A DNA stretch of 5,401 nucleotides from Holosporales bacterium (GTDB taxonomy: Bacteria; Pseudomonadota; Alphaproteobacteria; UBA3830; JAIRMZ01), in the NCBI GenBank assembly GCA_031279495.1, contig JAITIJ010000052.1, positions 1 to 5,401 of the forward strand, written 5' to 3'. Of this stretch, positions 1 to 5,144 are shown piece after piece. Both the position numbers and the translations under genes were made by a program. Below the pieces are notes generated by a model. It searched no databases, had not been told where the DNA came from, and saw only the letters and a program-made list of their open reading frames with translations. Positions within the stretch are counted from its first letter, which is position 1; every line of letters starts with the position of its first letter.

Positions 1-276
1 TGGCAGTGGTTCCGGCGCAAAAAGGGCTAGAGGACACAACACGCTGGGATGTCCATCGGAAAAACACAAGGATTTGGCCTCCAACCGCAGCGTGGATCAT
101 ATCCGCTAATTATGCTCGCTCCCATGGCAGCAATATTTTCATAAGAACGAAAAACAATCCAATGTAACTTATAAGCACTCAATTTCCTCTATTTTAACCC
201 CTCCTATTCCGCTGGGAAAGAGCTTAACAAGGAGGAGAGAGTAGCGGTATTGTGATCTGCTCAATAAGGGTGCATT
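1..276. other. Left-edge region without a recognised gene
   Basis: No gene here can be named. On the + strand the frame beginning at base 3 is open from the window edge to a TAA at 165-167 (54 codons). It could be the C-terminal end of a protein that starts outside the window, but its residues match no family I know. A second + frame is also open to a TAA at 107-109, so the open frame alone is weak evidence. The minus-strand frames across 1-165 are broken by stops. A minus-strand frame over 169-414 would need a TTG start and shows no family signature. From about 130 to 200 the sequence becomes A+T-rich, as intergenic DNA usually is. Confidence 0.3.
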
Positions 277-594
277 ATGATCTTTTCCATTCGTCGAATT
301 TCTTATTCCCGCCAGGAAAAACCCCTCAGCAGTTTCTCTCTTATTAGCAAAGCTCCTCTGAGCAATGTGGAAAGGCAACTCTCGAGGGCATTTTGGTCTT
401 GCCGAGAACGTCAATGGGTGACAGAAAACAGAAGGGCGGCCAAAAAACCTCTGTACGCAAAGAGATTATCCACACCAGAAAACAGAAGGGCAACCAAAAA
501 GCCTCTGTACGCAAAGAGATTATCCACACCAGAAAACAGAAAGGCGGCCAAAAAGCCTCTGTACGCAAAATCTCAGCAAATGCTGACAATATAA
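277..594 (+). CDS. Hypothetical small basic protein with 18-residue repeats
   Basis: This is a possible gene for a 105-residue protein of unknown function. The ATG at 277 has a plausible ribosome binding site (AAGGG at 266-270, 6 nt spacing), which is the main reason to choose this frame. Residues 1-49 are mixed and show no domain I recognise. Residues 50-98 are 2.7 copies of an 18-residue, Lys/Arg-rich unit, ENRRAAKKPLYAKRLSTP, so the protein is strongly basic. There is no signal peptide or membrane segment. Between repeat copies, two of the four codon differences in this frame are silent and the others are conservative (R/K, A/T), which mildly favours translation. The alternative + frame (ATG at 414, repeat RKQKGGQKTSVRKEIIHT) has more replacement changes. 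The gene would be convergent with the porin gene, whose terminator lies just beyond the stop. The repeat may instead be purely a DNA element, since its 54-bp period keeps every frame open. Confidence 0.35.
   Translation: MIFSIRRISYSRQEKPLSSFSLISKAPLSNVERQLSRAFWSCRERQWVTENRRAAKKPLYAKRLSTPENRRATKKPLYAKRLSTPENRKAAKKPLYAKSQQMLTI
466..474 (+). promoter_or_regulatory. Perfect DnaA box, copy 1
   Basis: TTATCCACA matches the strict DnaA box consensus TTWTNCACA exactly and is identical to the high-affinity R1 box of the E. coli origin. It lies inside repeat unit 1. Whether DnaA binds here is an inference. A single 9-mer could be chance, but this one recurs in the next unit with fixed spacing. Confidence 0.45.
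520..528 (+). promoter_or_regulatory. Perfect DnaA box, copy 2
   Basis: This second TTATCCACA lies exactly 54 bp from the first, in repeat unit 2 and in the same orientation. A 54-bp spacing is close to five helical turns, so both boxes would face nearly the same side of the DNA. Repeat unit 3 is truncated before its own box would occur. A near match on the opposite strand (ATATCCACA, one mismatch) lies at 5374-5382. Confidence 0.45.
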
Positions 595-599
595 CCACC

Positions 600-625
600 A
601 AAAAAAATGGGGCCACAAGGGCCCC
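600..625 (-). terminator. Rho-independent terminator of the porin gene
   Basis: Read on the minus strand, a GC-only 6-bp stem (GGGGCC paired with GGCCCC, + strand 609-614 with 620-625) closes a 5-nt loop. Eight consecutive T follow (A-run at 600-607 on the + strand). It lies about 25 bp after the porin stop codon, in the right orientation. There is no T-run on the + side, so it should not end transcription coming from the left. Confidence 0.88.
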
Positions 626-649
626 TTAACGTTATGTTCTGAAAGGAAA

Positions 650-2050
650 TTAGAAATTGATCTTTGCCCCTGCAAAAAGCAGCCAACCCTTGTTGTCTGC
701 AAAAGCGCTTGTAGCCTGCACCCAACTGCGCTTCTCTCCTGTAGAACGACCTATCGTCTTGATCCAGTCGAACTCGCCGAAAACTGAAACACCTTCCATA
801 AACTTGTAGTCCAGTGCGAGAGTGGCCACCTGCGCCTTTGCCTGGTCGTCTTTCTCCGCATATTTCTTGACTGAATGGAAGTATCCTGCCGATGCTTTCC
901 ATGGCCCATGCTCCCATGCAAGACCAACAGTAAAGACCTTACCCATATTCGCACCGTCTTTGATTCCATTTGAATCGTTGCATGTTTTGTTCATCAAAGA
1001 CTTAAGATTGTCAGTAAACCCTAACGCCAATTTCCATTGTTTATACCCGATTGTGCTTCCTACCTGGTAAGCCGTCAAATCCCGAACCCGTAACGTTGGA
1101 ATCTGCGCTTTCCCTTTTCCGTACCATCCGCATACAGCAAAGGCAAAGTTGAAGGCCTCATCCGAACCATAGTTATAGACTATGGCACCCGTCACGCCAT
1201 CTACGAAGAACGCACCGCTGCTGAGATCGGTGTTCTGATCTGGAAGATTTGCAGGATTTTTCTTGGAGTGACTTTCTCCTATTTCTGCCCTCATCCCACT
1301 TGCATCAATATCATATAGCAAATTGCCTTTTTGGTTGTACGTTGCGCCGTGATATAGGTAGTTAATGTGCGTTATGTTCTGAAGCATACCAACCAACTGG
1401 CTATTAGGAGTATAGGAAATAGCAACTTGAAGAGTTCCACACTTTTTCAGCGACCAAACTGGGGACAGATAAATCAATTTTGTCGCAATTCCATCATCTC
1501 CTGAAGCGCCTGTTTGGAGCAAGACTCCACCAGATACGTTAAATAGACTGCTGATAGCACCAGCAGCTCCTTCTTGCCCCCCAAGAACAGCTGTTCCATC
1601 GATGCTCATCTCGTCAGCAGCGCTACATTGATTGCCGAATTGAAACTCACCAAACCAACCGCTGAAAGAAAGGAATGACTCTGAAATACCGGTAGCACAC
1701 TGCTGTCCAGAACTGGCATCTGCACCAAAACCTATGTTTCCACCGATCGTACATGCCCCGACTACCACAGTGGGATTAAACAAAATATTCCCAGATGTAG
1801 CAAAGTACCCATGGTCTTTTCCGAACGAAAGATCTTGCTTGCCAGCAGCGGAAAATGTTTGCAATTCTCCACTTATTTTTGTAGAGAATTTTAAGGCCTC
1901 TTCGCCACCCGAAGAATCTTCATCTTCTTCGCCGGCCTCTTCGTCATTAACTTCTTCTACATCGGCAGCATCTGCATCTTGCGCTATGACTGACCCTAAA
2001 GGAAATAGGGATATAGCCCCAATAGCAGCTCTCAACAAAATTTTTCTCAT
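650..2050 (-). CDS. Porin-like outer-membrane beta-barrel protein
   Basis: This 466-residue protein is probably a general diffusion channel in the outer membrane, of the alphaproteobacterial Gram-negative porin type. Residues 1-23 form a signal peptide with a basic start (MRK), a hydrophobic core and a likely cleavage after SVIA-23. A very acidic linker of Asp and Glu (about 25-51) follows, then the typical opening strand FSTKISGELQTF (55-66). The rest alternates aromatic and glycine-rich strand-like segments with polar loops. It ends in AGAKINF with a C-terminal Phe, the usual signal for outer-membrane insertion by the BAM complex. The ATG has a GGAG ribosome binding site (2056-2059) at 5 nt. 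The gene is monocistronic, with its own candidate promoter and a strong terminator. The six cysteines (100, 118, 142, 204, 307, 357) and the acidic linker are unusual for a porin. Substrate specificity cannot be read from the sequence. The beta-barrel class is fairly sure; the exact family is less so. Confidence 0.85.
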   Translation of the reverse strand: MRKILLRAAIGAISLFPLGSVIAQDADAADVEEVNDEEAGEEDEDSSGGEEALKFSTKISGELQTFSAAGKQDLSFGKDHGYFATSGNILFNPTVVVGACTIGGNIGFGADASSGQQCATGISESFLSFSGWFGEFQFGNQCSAADEMSIDGTAVLGGQEGAAGAISSLFNVSGGVLLQTGASGDDGIATKLIYLSPVWSLKKCGTLQVAISYTPNSQLVGMLQNITHINYLYHGATYNQKGNLLYDIDASGMRAEIGESHSKKNPANLPDQNTDLSSGAFFVDGVTGAIVYNYGSDEAFNFAFAVCGWYGKGKAQIPTLRVRDLTAYQVGSTIGYKQWKLALGFTDNLKSLMNKTCNDSNGIKDGANMGKVFTVGLAWEHGPWKASAGYFHSVKKYAEKDDQAKAQVATLALDYKFMEGVSVFGEFDWIKTIGRSTGEKRSWVQATSAFADNKGWLLFAGAKINF

Positions 2051-2085
2051 AAAAACTCCATAACTTTCACTTTAAAGCTTGGTAA

Positions 2086-2114
2086 CTTGTAGTGAAACTA
2101 GAGATAAAAATCAA
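2086..2114 (-). promoter_or_regulatory. Candidate sigma-70-type promoter of the porin gene
   Basis: On the minus strand, a -35 hexamer TTGATT (2109-2114) and a -10 hexamer TACAAG (2086-2091) are separated by exactly 17 bp. Transcription would begin near 2079, leaving a leader of about 30 nt before the porin ATG. Each hexamer matches the consensus at four of six positions. The region is A+T-rich, so other placements are possible, for example TTGCAG with CATAAA just upstream. Confidence 0.35.
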
Positions 2115-2210
2115 GTTTATGAGAAAAAACTACAAAAACTGCAAACAGAGAGTTGCAAAAACGCCACAAAACAACGCCCCCTCGATAGAAAACGCATCTA
2201 GCAAAAGGAT

Positions 2211-2231
2211 TTGCGCGAAACCGTTGCGCAA
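2211..2231 (-). other. Inverted repeat, possible weak terminator
   Basis: TTGCGC (2211-2216) pairs with GCGCAA (2226-2231) around a 9-nt loop. The right arm is also the centre of the perfect 10-bp palindrome GTTGCGCAAC (2223-2232). On the minus strand the hairpin is followed, after three bases, by four T. It could therefore end transcripts running leftward out of tRNA-Pro and the PBP remnant, but the T-run is short. An operator role for the palindrome upstream of the porin promoter is equally possible. Confidence 0.3.
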
Positions 2232-2277
2232 CAACGCTCTTGTAGGCTTACTAGACTCGTAGCTTGCTTCTATATAA

Positions 2278-2286
2278 GGGGGGGGG
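2278..2286. repeat. Homopolymer run of nine G
   Basis: Nine consecutive G on the + strand (C on the minus strand) lie between the porin promoter region and the PBP remnant. Such tracts are prone to slippage, so the length may vary between isolates or be a sequencing error. It lies about 160 bp upstream of the proposed porin -35 hexamer and in no gene I accept. Confidence 0.9.
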
Positions 2287-2318
2287 TGTGCGTTCTATAC
2301 GTTCGTTGTGTACACGAT

Positions 2319-2430
2319 CTGTACAGAAAACAAGATTAACGAAGGGCAAATGCTTCTTTTGGAAAAATCCTTCCACAGGGTTTCCAACGGAAAAGACTCA
2401 AACCCCATATACCGATAGTACTAAAGTATG
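2319..2430 (-). pseudogene. Fragment of a class A PBP gene (transpeptidase part)
   Basis: This is a decayed piece of a penicillin-binding protein gene. Bases 2319-2399 align with 3577-3658 of the intact PBP gene in this window: about 68 of 80 aligned bases agree, with 3 gap positions. The match includes a perfect 19-bp block at 2381-2399 and 3640-3658. It covers the coding segment for residues about 396-423, including the SVN active-site motif. On the minus strand it reads SLFRWKPCGRIFPKEAFA, then a 2-base deletion shifts the frame into a stop; a 1-base insertion follows. It cannot make a working enzyme. Weaker similarity continues to about 2430, possibly to the tRNA edge at 2449, and may extend left to about 2298. 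The orientation is the same as the intact gene. It is either the relic of a duplicated PBP gene or the remains of a diverged second PBP; the sequence does not decide. Confidence 0.85.
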
Positions 2431-2449
2431 CTTGCCAAGAGCTTGTATA

Positions 2450-2526
<77 letters not shown>

Positions 2527-2534
2527 ACGGCTCT

Positions 2535-2563
2535 TGTGTACTGCACTGGAGAAAGCTTTTCAA
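2535..2563 (-). promoter_or_regulatory. Candidate promoter of tRNA-Pro
   Basis: On the minus strand, TTGAAA (2558-2563) and TACACA (2535-2540) are 17 bp apart. The -10 ends 8 bp before the first base of the mature tRNA, so transcription would start at or just before the tRNA 5' end. The position and spacing make this convincing, although read-through from the PBP-DUF167 operon may also contribute. Confidence 0.55.
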
Positions 2564-2578
2564 GATCTTGCGCGAAGT

Positions 2579-2854
2579 CTATTCGGACAGAGAAACGATT
2601 TTATATCGTTGCTTGGTTCCTTTCTGAAGGAGAACAAGACGTTTCGGAACGCCTAAATACTTACTTAAAAGCGCAACAATCGCAGCATTCGCTTTTCCCT
2701 CTGTAGGGGGCGCTGTAACATACAATGTCAAATATCGTTCTCCATGGGGTCCTTCTCGCATTTCTCCTATGCGTGTTTTAGAAGCTTGCGGTATAACGTG
2801 CACGCGTAGAAGCGTTTTTCCTTTCTCGTGATAGACTGGCAAGTCTTTCCACAT
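2579..2854 (-). CDS. DUF167 / YggU family protein
   Basis: This 91-residue protein belongs to the DUF167 (YggU) family of small conserved proteins, whose biochemical role is not established. The family hallmarks are present: a strand LLRVHVIPQASKTRI (15-29), then LTLYVTAPPTEGKANAAI (42-59) with the invariant APP and GKAN elements, a helix ALLSKYLGVP (61-70) and the closing GTKQRYKIV (79-87). The length fits the family. It has no signal peptide or membrane segment, so it is probably cytoplasmic. Its ATG comes 2 bp after the PBP stop codon, and a GGATGAG in the end of the PBP gene can serve as ribosome binding site. This suggests translational coupling in one operon. The link to cell-wall synthesis rests on gene order only. 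Confidence 0.93.
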   Translation of the reverse strand: MWKDLPVYHEKGKTLLRVHVIPQASKTRIGEMREGPHGERYLTLYVTAPPTEGKANAAIVALLSKYLGVPKRLVLLQKGTKQRYKIVSLSE

Positions 2855-2856
2855 TC

Positions 2857-4845
2857 TTACTCATCCAACTCTTCCAAAAGGGCTTCGATAGAAGCTACGC
2901 TTCTTCTAGCTTTTTTGGGAGAAGTGCTTTGTCTTTTGTCTATCTCTTCAACAAGAGCATCTAATAGGTTTTGCGTCTTCTCTTCTTGCTCTGGAACACC
3001 CTCTGTTGGTAAATCATCAGGTGTAGGCGCAATCTCAGAGAATCCTGAAAGAGCGCGTACGTGCCCCCCTAATACAGCTTGCATAAAATGGCGCCAGATT
3101 TCTGCTGGCAACTTGCCGCCTGTAACATCTTTCATCGGCCGCCGATCATCGTTACCGATCCACACGCCCGTTGTTACGCCCTCTGCGGTGCCAACAAACC
3201 ATGCATCGCGACTATCGTTGCTTGTCCCTGTTTTACCAAACACAGGAACAGTAAGTTGGGCGCGCTTTCCCGTGCCATAGTCAACAACACCCTGCAAGAG
3301 TACCTTCATTTCTCGACAAATGTCTTGAGTGATAGCTTGTATTGTTTTTGGCTCACGACGATAGAGTATACGCCCACGACAATCTGTTATTTCACGAATA
3401 GCAAAAGGTGCAACGCGTCGTCCATCCGCGCAAATGGTAGCATAAGCTCCGGAAAGCTCGAGCAATGTAACCTCACCGCTTCCTAGCGCTACGGTAAGAT
3501 CGTGCGGTTGACGTGTTGATATACCCAAACGCCGCGCCAGTTTCACAATACGTTCCCGCCCCAAGGTATGTGCAATCCGTACAGAAACAGGATTAACGGA
3601 ATAGGCAAATGCTTCCTTTAGTGAAATCTCTCCACGTGGTTTCCAACGGAAAAGACTCGGATGCCATTTTCCGATGGCAACTGGCGTATCTGCAAGGCGT
3701 GTTTCTGGTGTCATACCGGCTTCTAGCGCCGCAAGATATACAAAAAGCTTAAATGCCGACCCTCCAGAACGTAGTGCCAAAATTCGGTTAAACTGACTCT
3801 GCGCATAGTCCACTCCGCCAACAAAGGCCTTTACAACTCCTGAAGCGTCAAAACACAGCATAGCTCCTTGATGTGCTGTTGGGTGCTGCTGTAAAGCCTT
3901 TTGCAGGCATAAAGACGCTTCCTGCTGCAAAGCAGTATTAAGTGTTGTCGTGATCATTAGGTCTTGGGTGTCTACCGCCACATATTCTGGAAGCATTTCC
4001 AGCACCCAATCCGTAAAATATCGGCAGTTTCCGGCTCCTTTTGCTGGCTGCAGCACTCTCACCGACTCTTTCAATGCAGAACGGGCTTCTTGCGGCGTGA
4101 TTTTACCGGTTTCCATCATTAGTGACAGAACAACAGCCGAACGTTCCGCTGCTGCCTGCGGATTATACAAGGGAGAATATCGTGTCGGTGCTTTGAGTGT
4201 ACCCGCCAGAAGAGCTGTCTCACGCAATGTAAGGTCGTGCGCAGACTTGCCGAAGTATCGCAGCGCTGCAGCTTCTATTCCATAAGCGCCGGCACCGAAA
4301 TAAACGCGGTTGAGGTAAATCGTGAGGATTTCTTCTTTGCTGAAGGTATGTTCCAACCACAAAGACAGAAGCGCTTCCTGGATCTTGCGTCGCATTGAGC
4401 GGCTATTAGATAGGAACAAATTCTTAGCTACTTGTTGAGTAATGGTAGAGCCGCCTTGGACCACATGCCCAGCCCGAAAGTTCTTATAAGCCGCGCGGAT
4501 AAGCCCAATGATATCCAGCCCAAAGTGGGCATAGAAGCGGTGGTCTTCTGTTGCCACAAAAGCAGCTGGAATATGCGGAGGAAGCTCTTTCACATGCACT
4601 GGCCGTCCGAAAAGGTCGCCATAAGTTGCAAGAAGAGCGCCATCTTCTGAAAAAACGCTGATGCTGGGATGTCGTGTTCCGCCTTTAAGCTGATGAACAT
4701 TTGGCAGATCGTATCCGTACCATAAAAGAGCAAGCCCTCCAGCAACGCTAATCCAAATAAAGACAGCTAGAAAAAAAGCAATTCTGCTTTTCCGTCGGCG
4801 CGGTTTTTTGCGTTTTTTCTTCCAAGAAGGGCTTCTGGCAAGCAC
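2857..4845 (-). CDS. Class A penicillin-binding protein, PBP1A family
   Basis: This is a bifunctional peptidoglycan synthase of 662 residues. It polymerises lipid II into glycan strands and cross-links their stem peptides in the periplasm. A basic cytoplasmic N-terminus (KKKRKKPRRRK, 9-19) precedes one membrane anchor (about 22-44). The glycosyltransferase (GT51) domain shows EDHRFYAHFG (100-109, catalytic Glu100), GGSTITQQ (131-138), RRKIQE (152-157) and EEILTIYLN (171-179). The transpeptidase domain has all three active-site motifs: SAFK (363-366, nucleophile Ser363), SVN (416-418) and KTGT (538-541). A charged tail (about 605-662) ends the protein. It is shorter than the longest alphaproteobacterial PBP1A forms, with only a short linker between the domains. 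The start is GTG; an in-frame stop lies seven codons upstream, and GGAC about 10 nt upstream is the only, weak, ribosome binding site. DUF167 follows after 2 bp. A broken copy of residues 396-423 lies at 2319-2430. Confidence 0.97.
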   Translation of the reverse strand: MLARSPSWKKKRKKPRRRKSRIAFFLAVFIWISVAGGLALLWYGYDLPNVHQLKGGTRHPSISVFSEDGALLATYGDLFGRPVHVKELPPHIPAAFVATEDHRFYAHFGLDIIGLIRAAYKNFRAGHVVQGGSTITQQVAKNLFLSNSRSMRRKIQEALLSLWLEHTFSKEEILTIYLNRVYFGAGAYGIEAAALRYFGKSAHDLTLRETALLAGTLKAPTRYSPLYNPQAAAERSAVVLSLMMETGKITPQEARSALKESVRVLQPAKGAGNCRYFTDWVLEMLPEYVAVDTQDLMITTTLNTALQQEASLCLQKALQQHPTAHQGAMLCFDASGVVKAFVGGVDYAQSQFNRILALRSGGSAFKLFVYLAALEAGMTPETRLADTPVAIGKWHPSLFRWKPRGEISLKEAFAYSVNPVSVRIAHTLGRERIVKLARRLGISTRQPHDLTVALGSGEVTLLELSGAYATICADGRRVAPFAIREITDCRGRILYRREPKTIQAITQDICREMKVLLQGVVDYGTGKRAQLTVPVFGKTGTSNDSRDAWFVGTAEGVTTGVWIGNDDRRPMKDVTGGKLPAEIWRHFMQAVLGGHVRALSGFSEIAPTPDDLPTEGVPEQEEKTQNLLDALVEEIDKRQSTSPKKARRSVASIEALLEELDE

Positions 4846-4878
4846 ACTCTGTCCACTTATAACTTAGCCTATATTGAA

Positions 4879-4907
4879 AGAATAGAAAGCTATAGCCCAA
4901 CACGCAA
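4879..4907 (-). promoter_or_regulatory. Candidate promoter of the PBP-DUF167 operon
   Basis: On the minus strand, TTGCGT (4902-4907) and TATTCT (4879-4884) are 17 bp apart, about 35 bp upstream of the GTG start. Both are partial matches to the sigma-70 consensus. Several TATA-like words nearby (TATAGC, TATAGG, TATAAG) make the exact placement uncertain. It would be back-to-back with the tRNA-His promoter, the -35 elements lying about 20 bp apart. Confidence 0.33.
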
Positions 4908-4925
4908 CGCTAAAGACGCTTCCCC

Positions 4926-4954
4926 TTGACGTAGAACCTTTAGGGCAGTATCTA
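4926..4954 (+). promoter_or_regulatory. Promoter of tRNA-His
   Basis: TTGACG (4926-4931, five of six consensus bases) and TATCTA (4949-4954) are separated by exactly 17 bp. Transcription would start near 4961, a few bases before the tRNA 5' end. This is the best promoter match in the window and its position fits the tRNA. Confidence 0.65.
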
Positions 4955-4966
4955 GAACTTTGCAAT

Positions 4967-5044
4967 GGCGAGCGTAGTTCAGTTGGTTAGAGCGCCAGGT
5001 TGTGGTTCTGGATGTCGTGGGTTCGACTCCCATCGCTCGCCCCA
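4967..5044 (+). tRNA. tRNA-His (anticodon GTG)
   Basis: This is a complete histidine tRNA. The acceptor stem pairs GCGAGCG (4968-4974) with CGCTCGC (5034-5040). G4967 is the extra G at position -1, facing discriminator C5041; this G-1:C73 pair is the identity mark of bacterial tRNA-His. The CCA end is encoded (5042-5044). The anticodon loop TTGTGGT places GTG at 5002-5004, and the T-arm contains GGGTTCGACTCCC. It is transcribed divergently from the PBP operon. A minus-strand open frame over it is a shadow of the tRNA. Confidence 0.97.
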
Positions 5045-5070
5045 TGTTTGATGCTATCGGAAGCTTGGTT

Positions 5071-5102
5071 CGGTCTATCCACGCCCTCATGACCGTATTT
5101 TT
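5071..5102 (+). terminator. Possible terminator of tRNA-His
   Basis: CGGTC (5071-5075) pairs with GACCG (5091-5095) around a 15-nt loop, followed by TATTTTT (5096-5102). The stem is short and the loop long, but the T-run and the position 26 bp after the tRNA are right. The stem shares bases with the inverted repeat at 5083-5124, so the two structures exclude each other. Confidence 0.4.
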
Positions 5103-5124
5103 ACAACAGAGGAGACATGAGGGC
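5083..5124 (+). promoter_or_regulatory. Perfect 9-bp inverted repeat covering a start-like ATG
   Basis: GCCCTCATG (5083-5091) is the exact reverse complement of CATGAGGGC (5116-5124), with a 24-nt loop. The right arm contains an ATG (5117-5119) preceded by AGAGGAG (5108-5114), which looks like a ribosome binding site but lies only 2 nt from the ATG. The frame codes for 35 residues and stops at 5222-5224; these residues match nothing I recognise. In RNA the stem would bury the ATG and leave the AGAGGAG in the loop. It may be a regulatory leader or chance. Confidence 0.35.
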
Positions 5125-5125
5125 C

Positions 5126-5144
5126 CCGCGGCATCACGCCGCGG
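5126..5144. other. GC-rich 7-bp hairpin
   Basis: CCGCGGC (5126-5132) pairs perfectly with GCCGCGG (5138-5144) around the loop ATCAC. Neither strand has a T-run directly after it, so it is not a standard intrinsic terminator, although it could act as a transcript end or RNA-stabilising stem. It follows the 9-bp inverted repeat by a single base, making two consecutive hairpins. Confidence 0.6.

Larger units (their letters stand above)
422..569. repeat. 54-bp direct tandem repeat, 2.7 copies
   Basis: Three units start at 423, 477 and 531, with an exact 54-bp period. Identity between units begins at base 422 and stops at 569, about 39 bp into the third unit. Units 1 and 2 differ at only three positions (438, 439 and 447 against 492, 493 and 501). 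Unit 3 differs from unit 2 at 546-547 and at one A/G site near 542. The low divergence implies recent expansion or ongoing homogenisation. The units lie in the 3' half of the possible gene at 277-594, and two of them contain a DnaA box. Confidence 0.93.

Noticed and set aside
422..569. CRISPR array
   Set aside because: The units are contiguous 54-bp direct repeats without unique spacers, and there are no cas genes.
344..616. Minus-strand hydrophobic repeat frame of 90 codons
   Set aside because: Its start lies inside the porin terminator hairpin and it has no ribosome binding site; the 54-bp period opens all frames, so length is not evidence here.
630..643. 14-bp word CGTTATGTTCTGAA found also at 1370-1383
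   Set aside because: One copy is inside porin coding sequence and the other just after its stop; with no extended similarity, chance is the simplest explanation.
4890..5090. Minus-strand frame of 66 codons containing GVEPTTSRTT
   Set aside because: It is the antisense shadow of tRNA-His, with no ribosome binding site or family signature.
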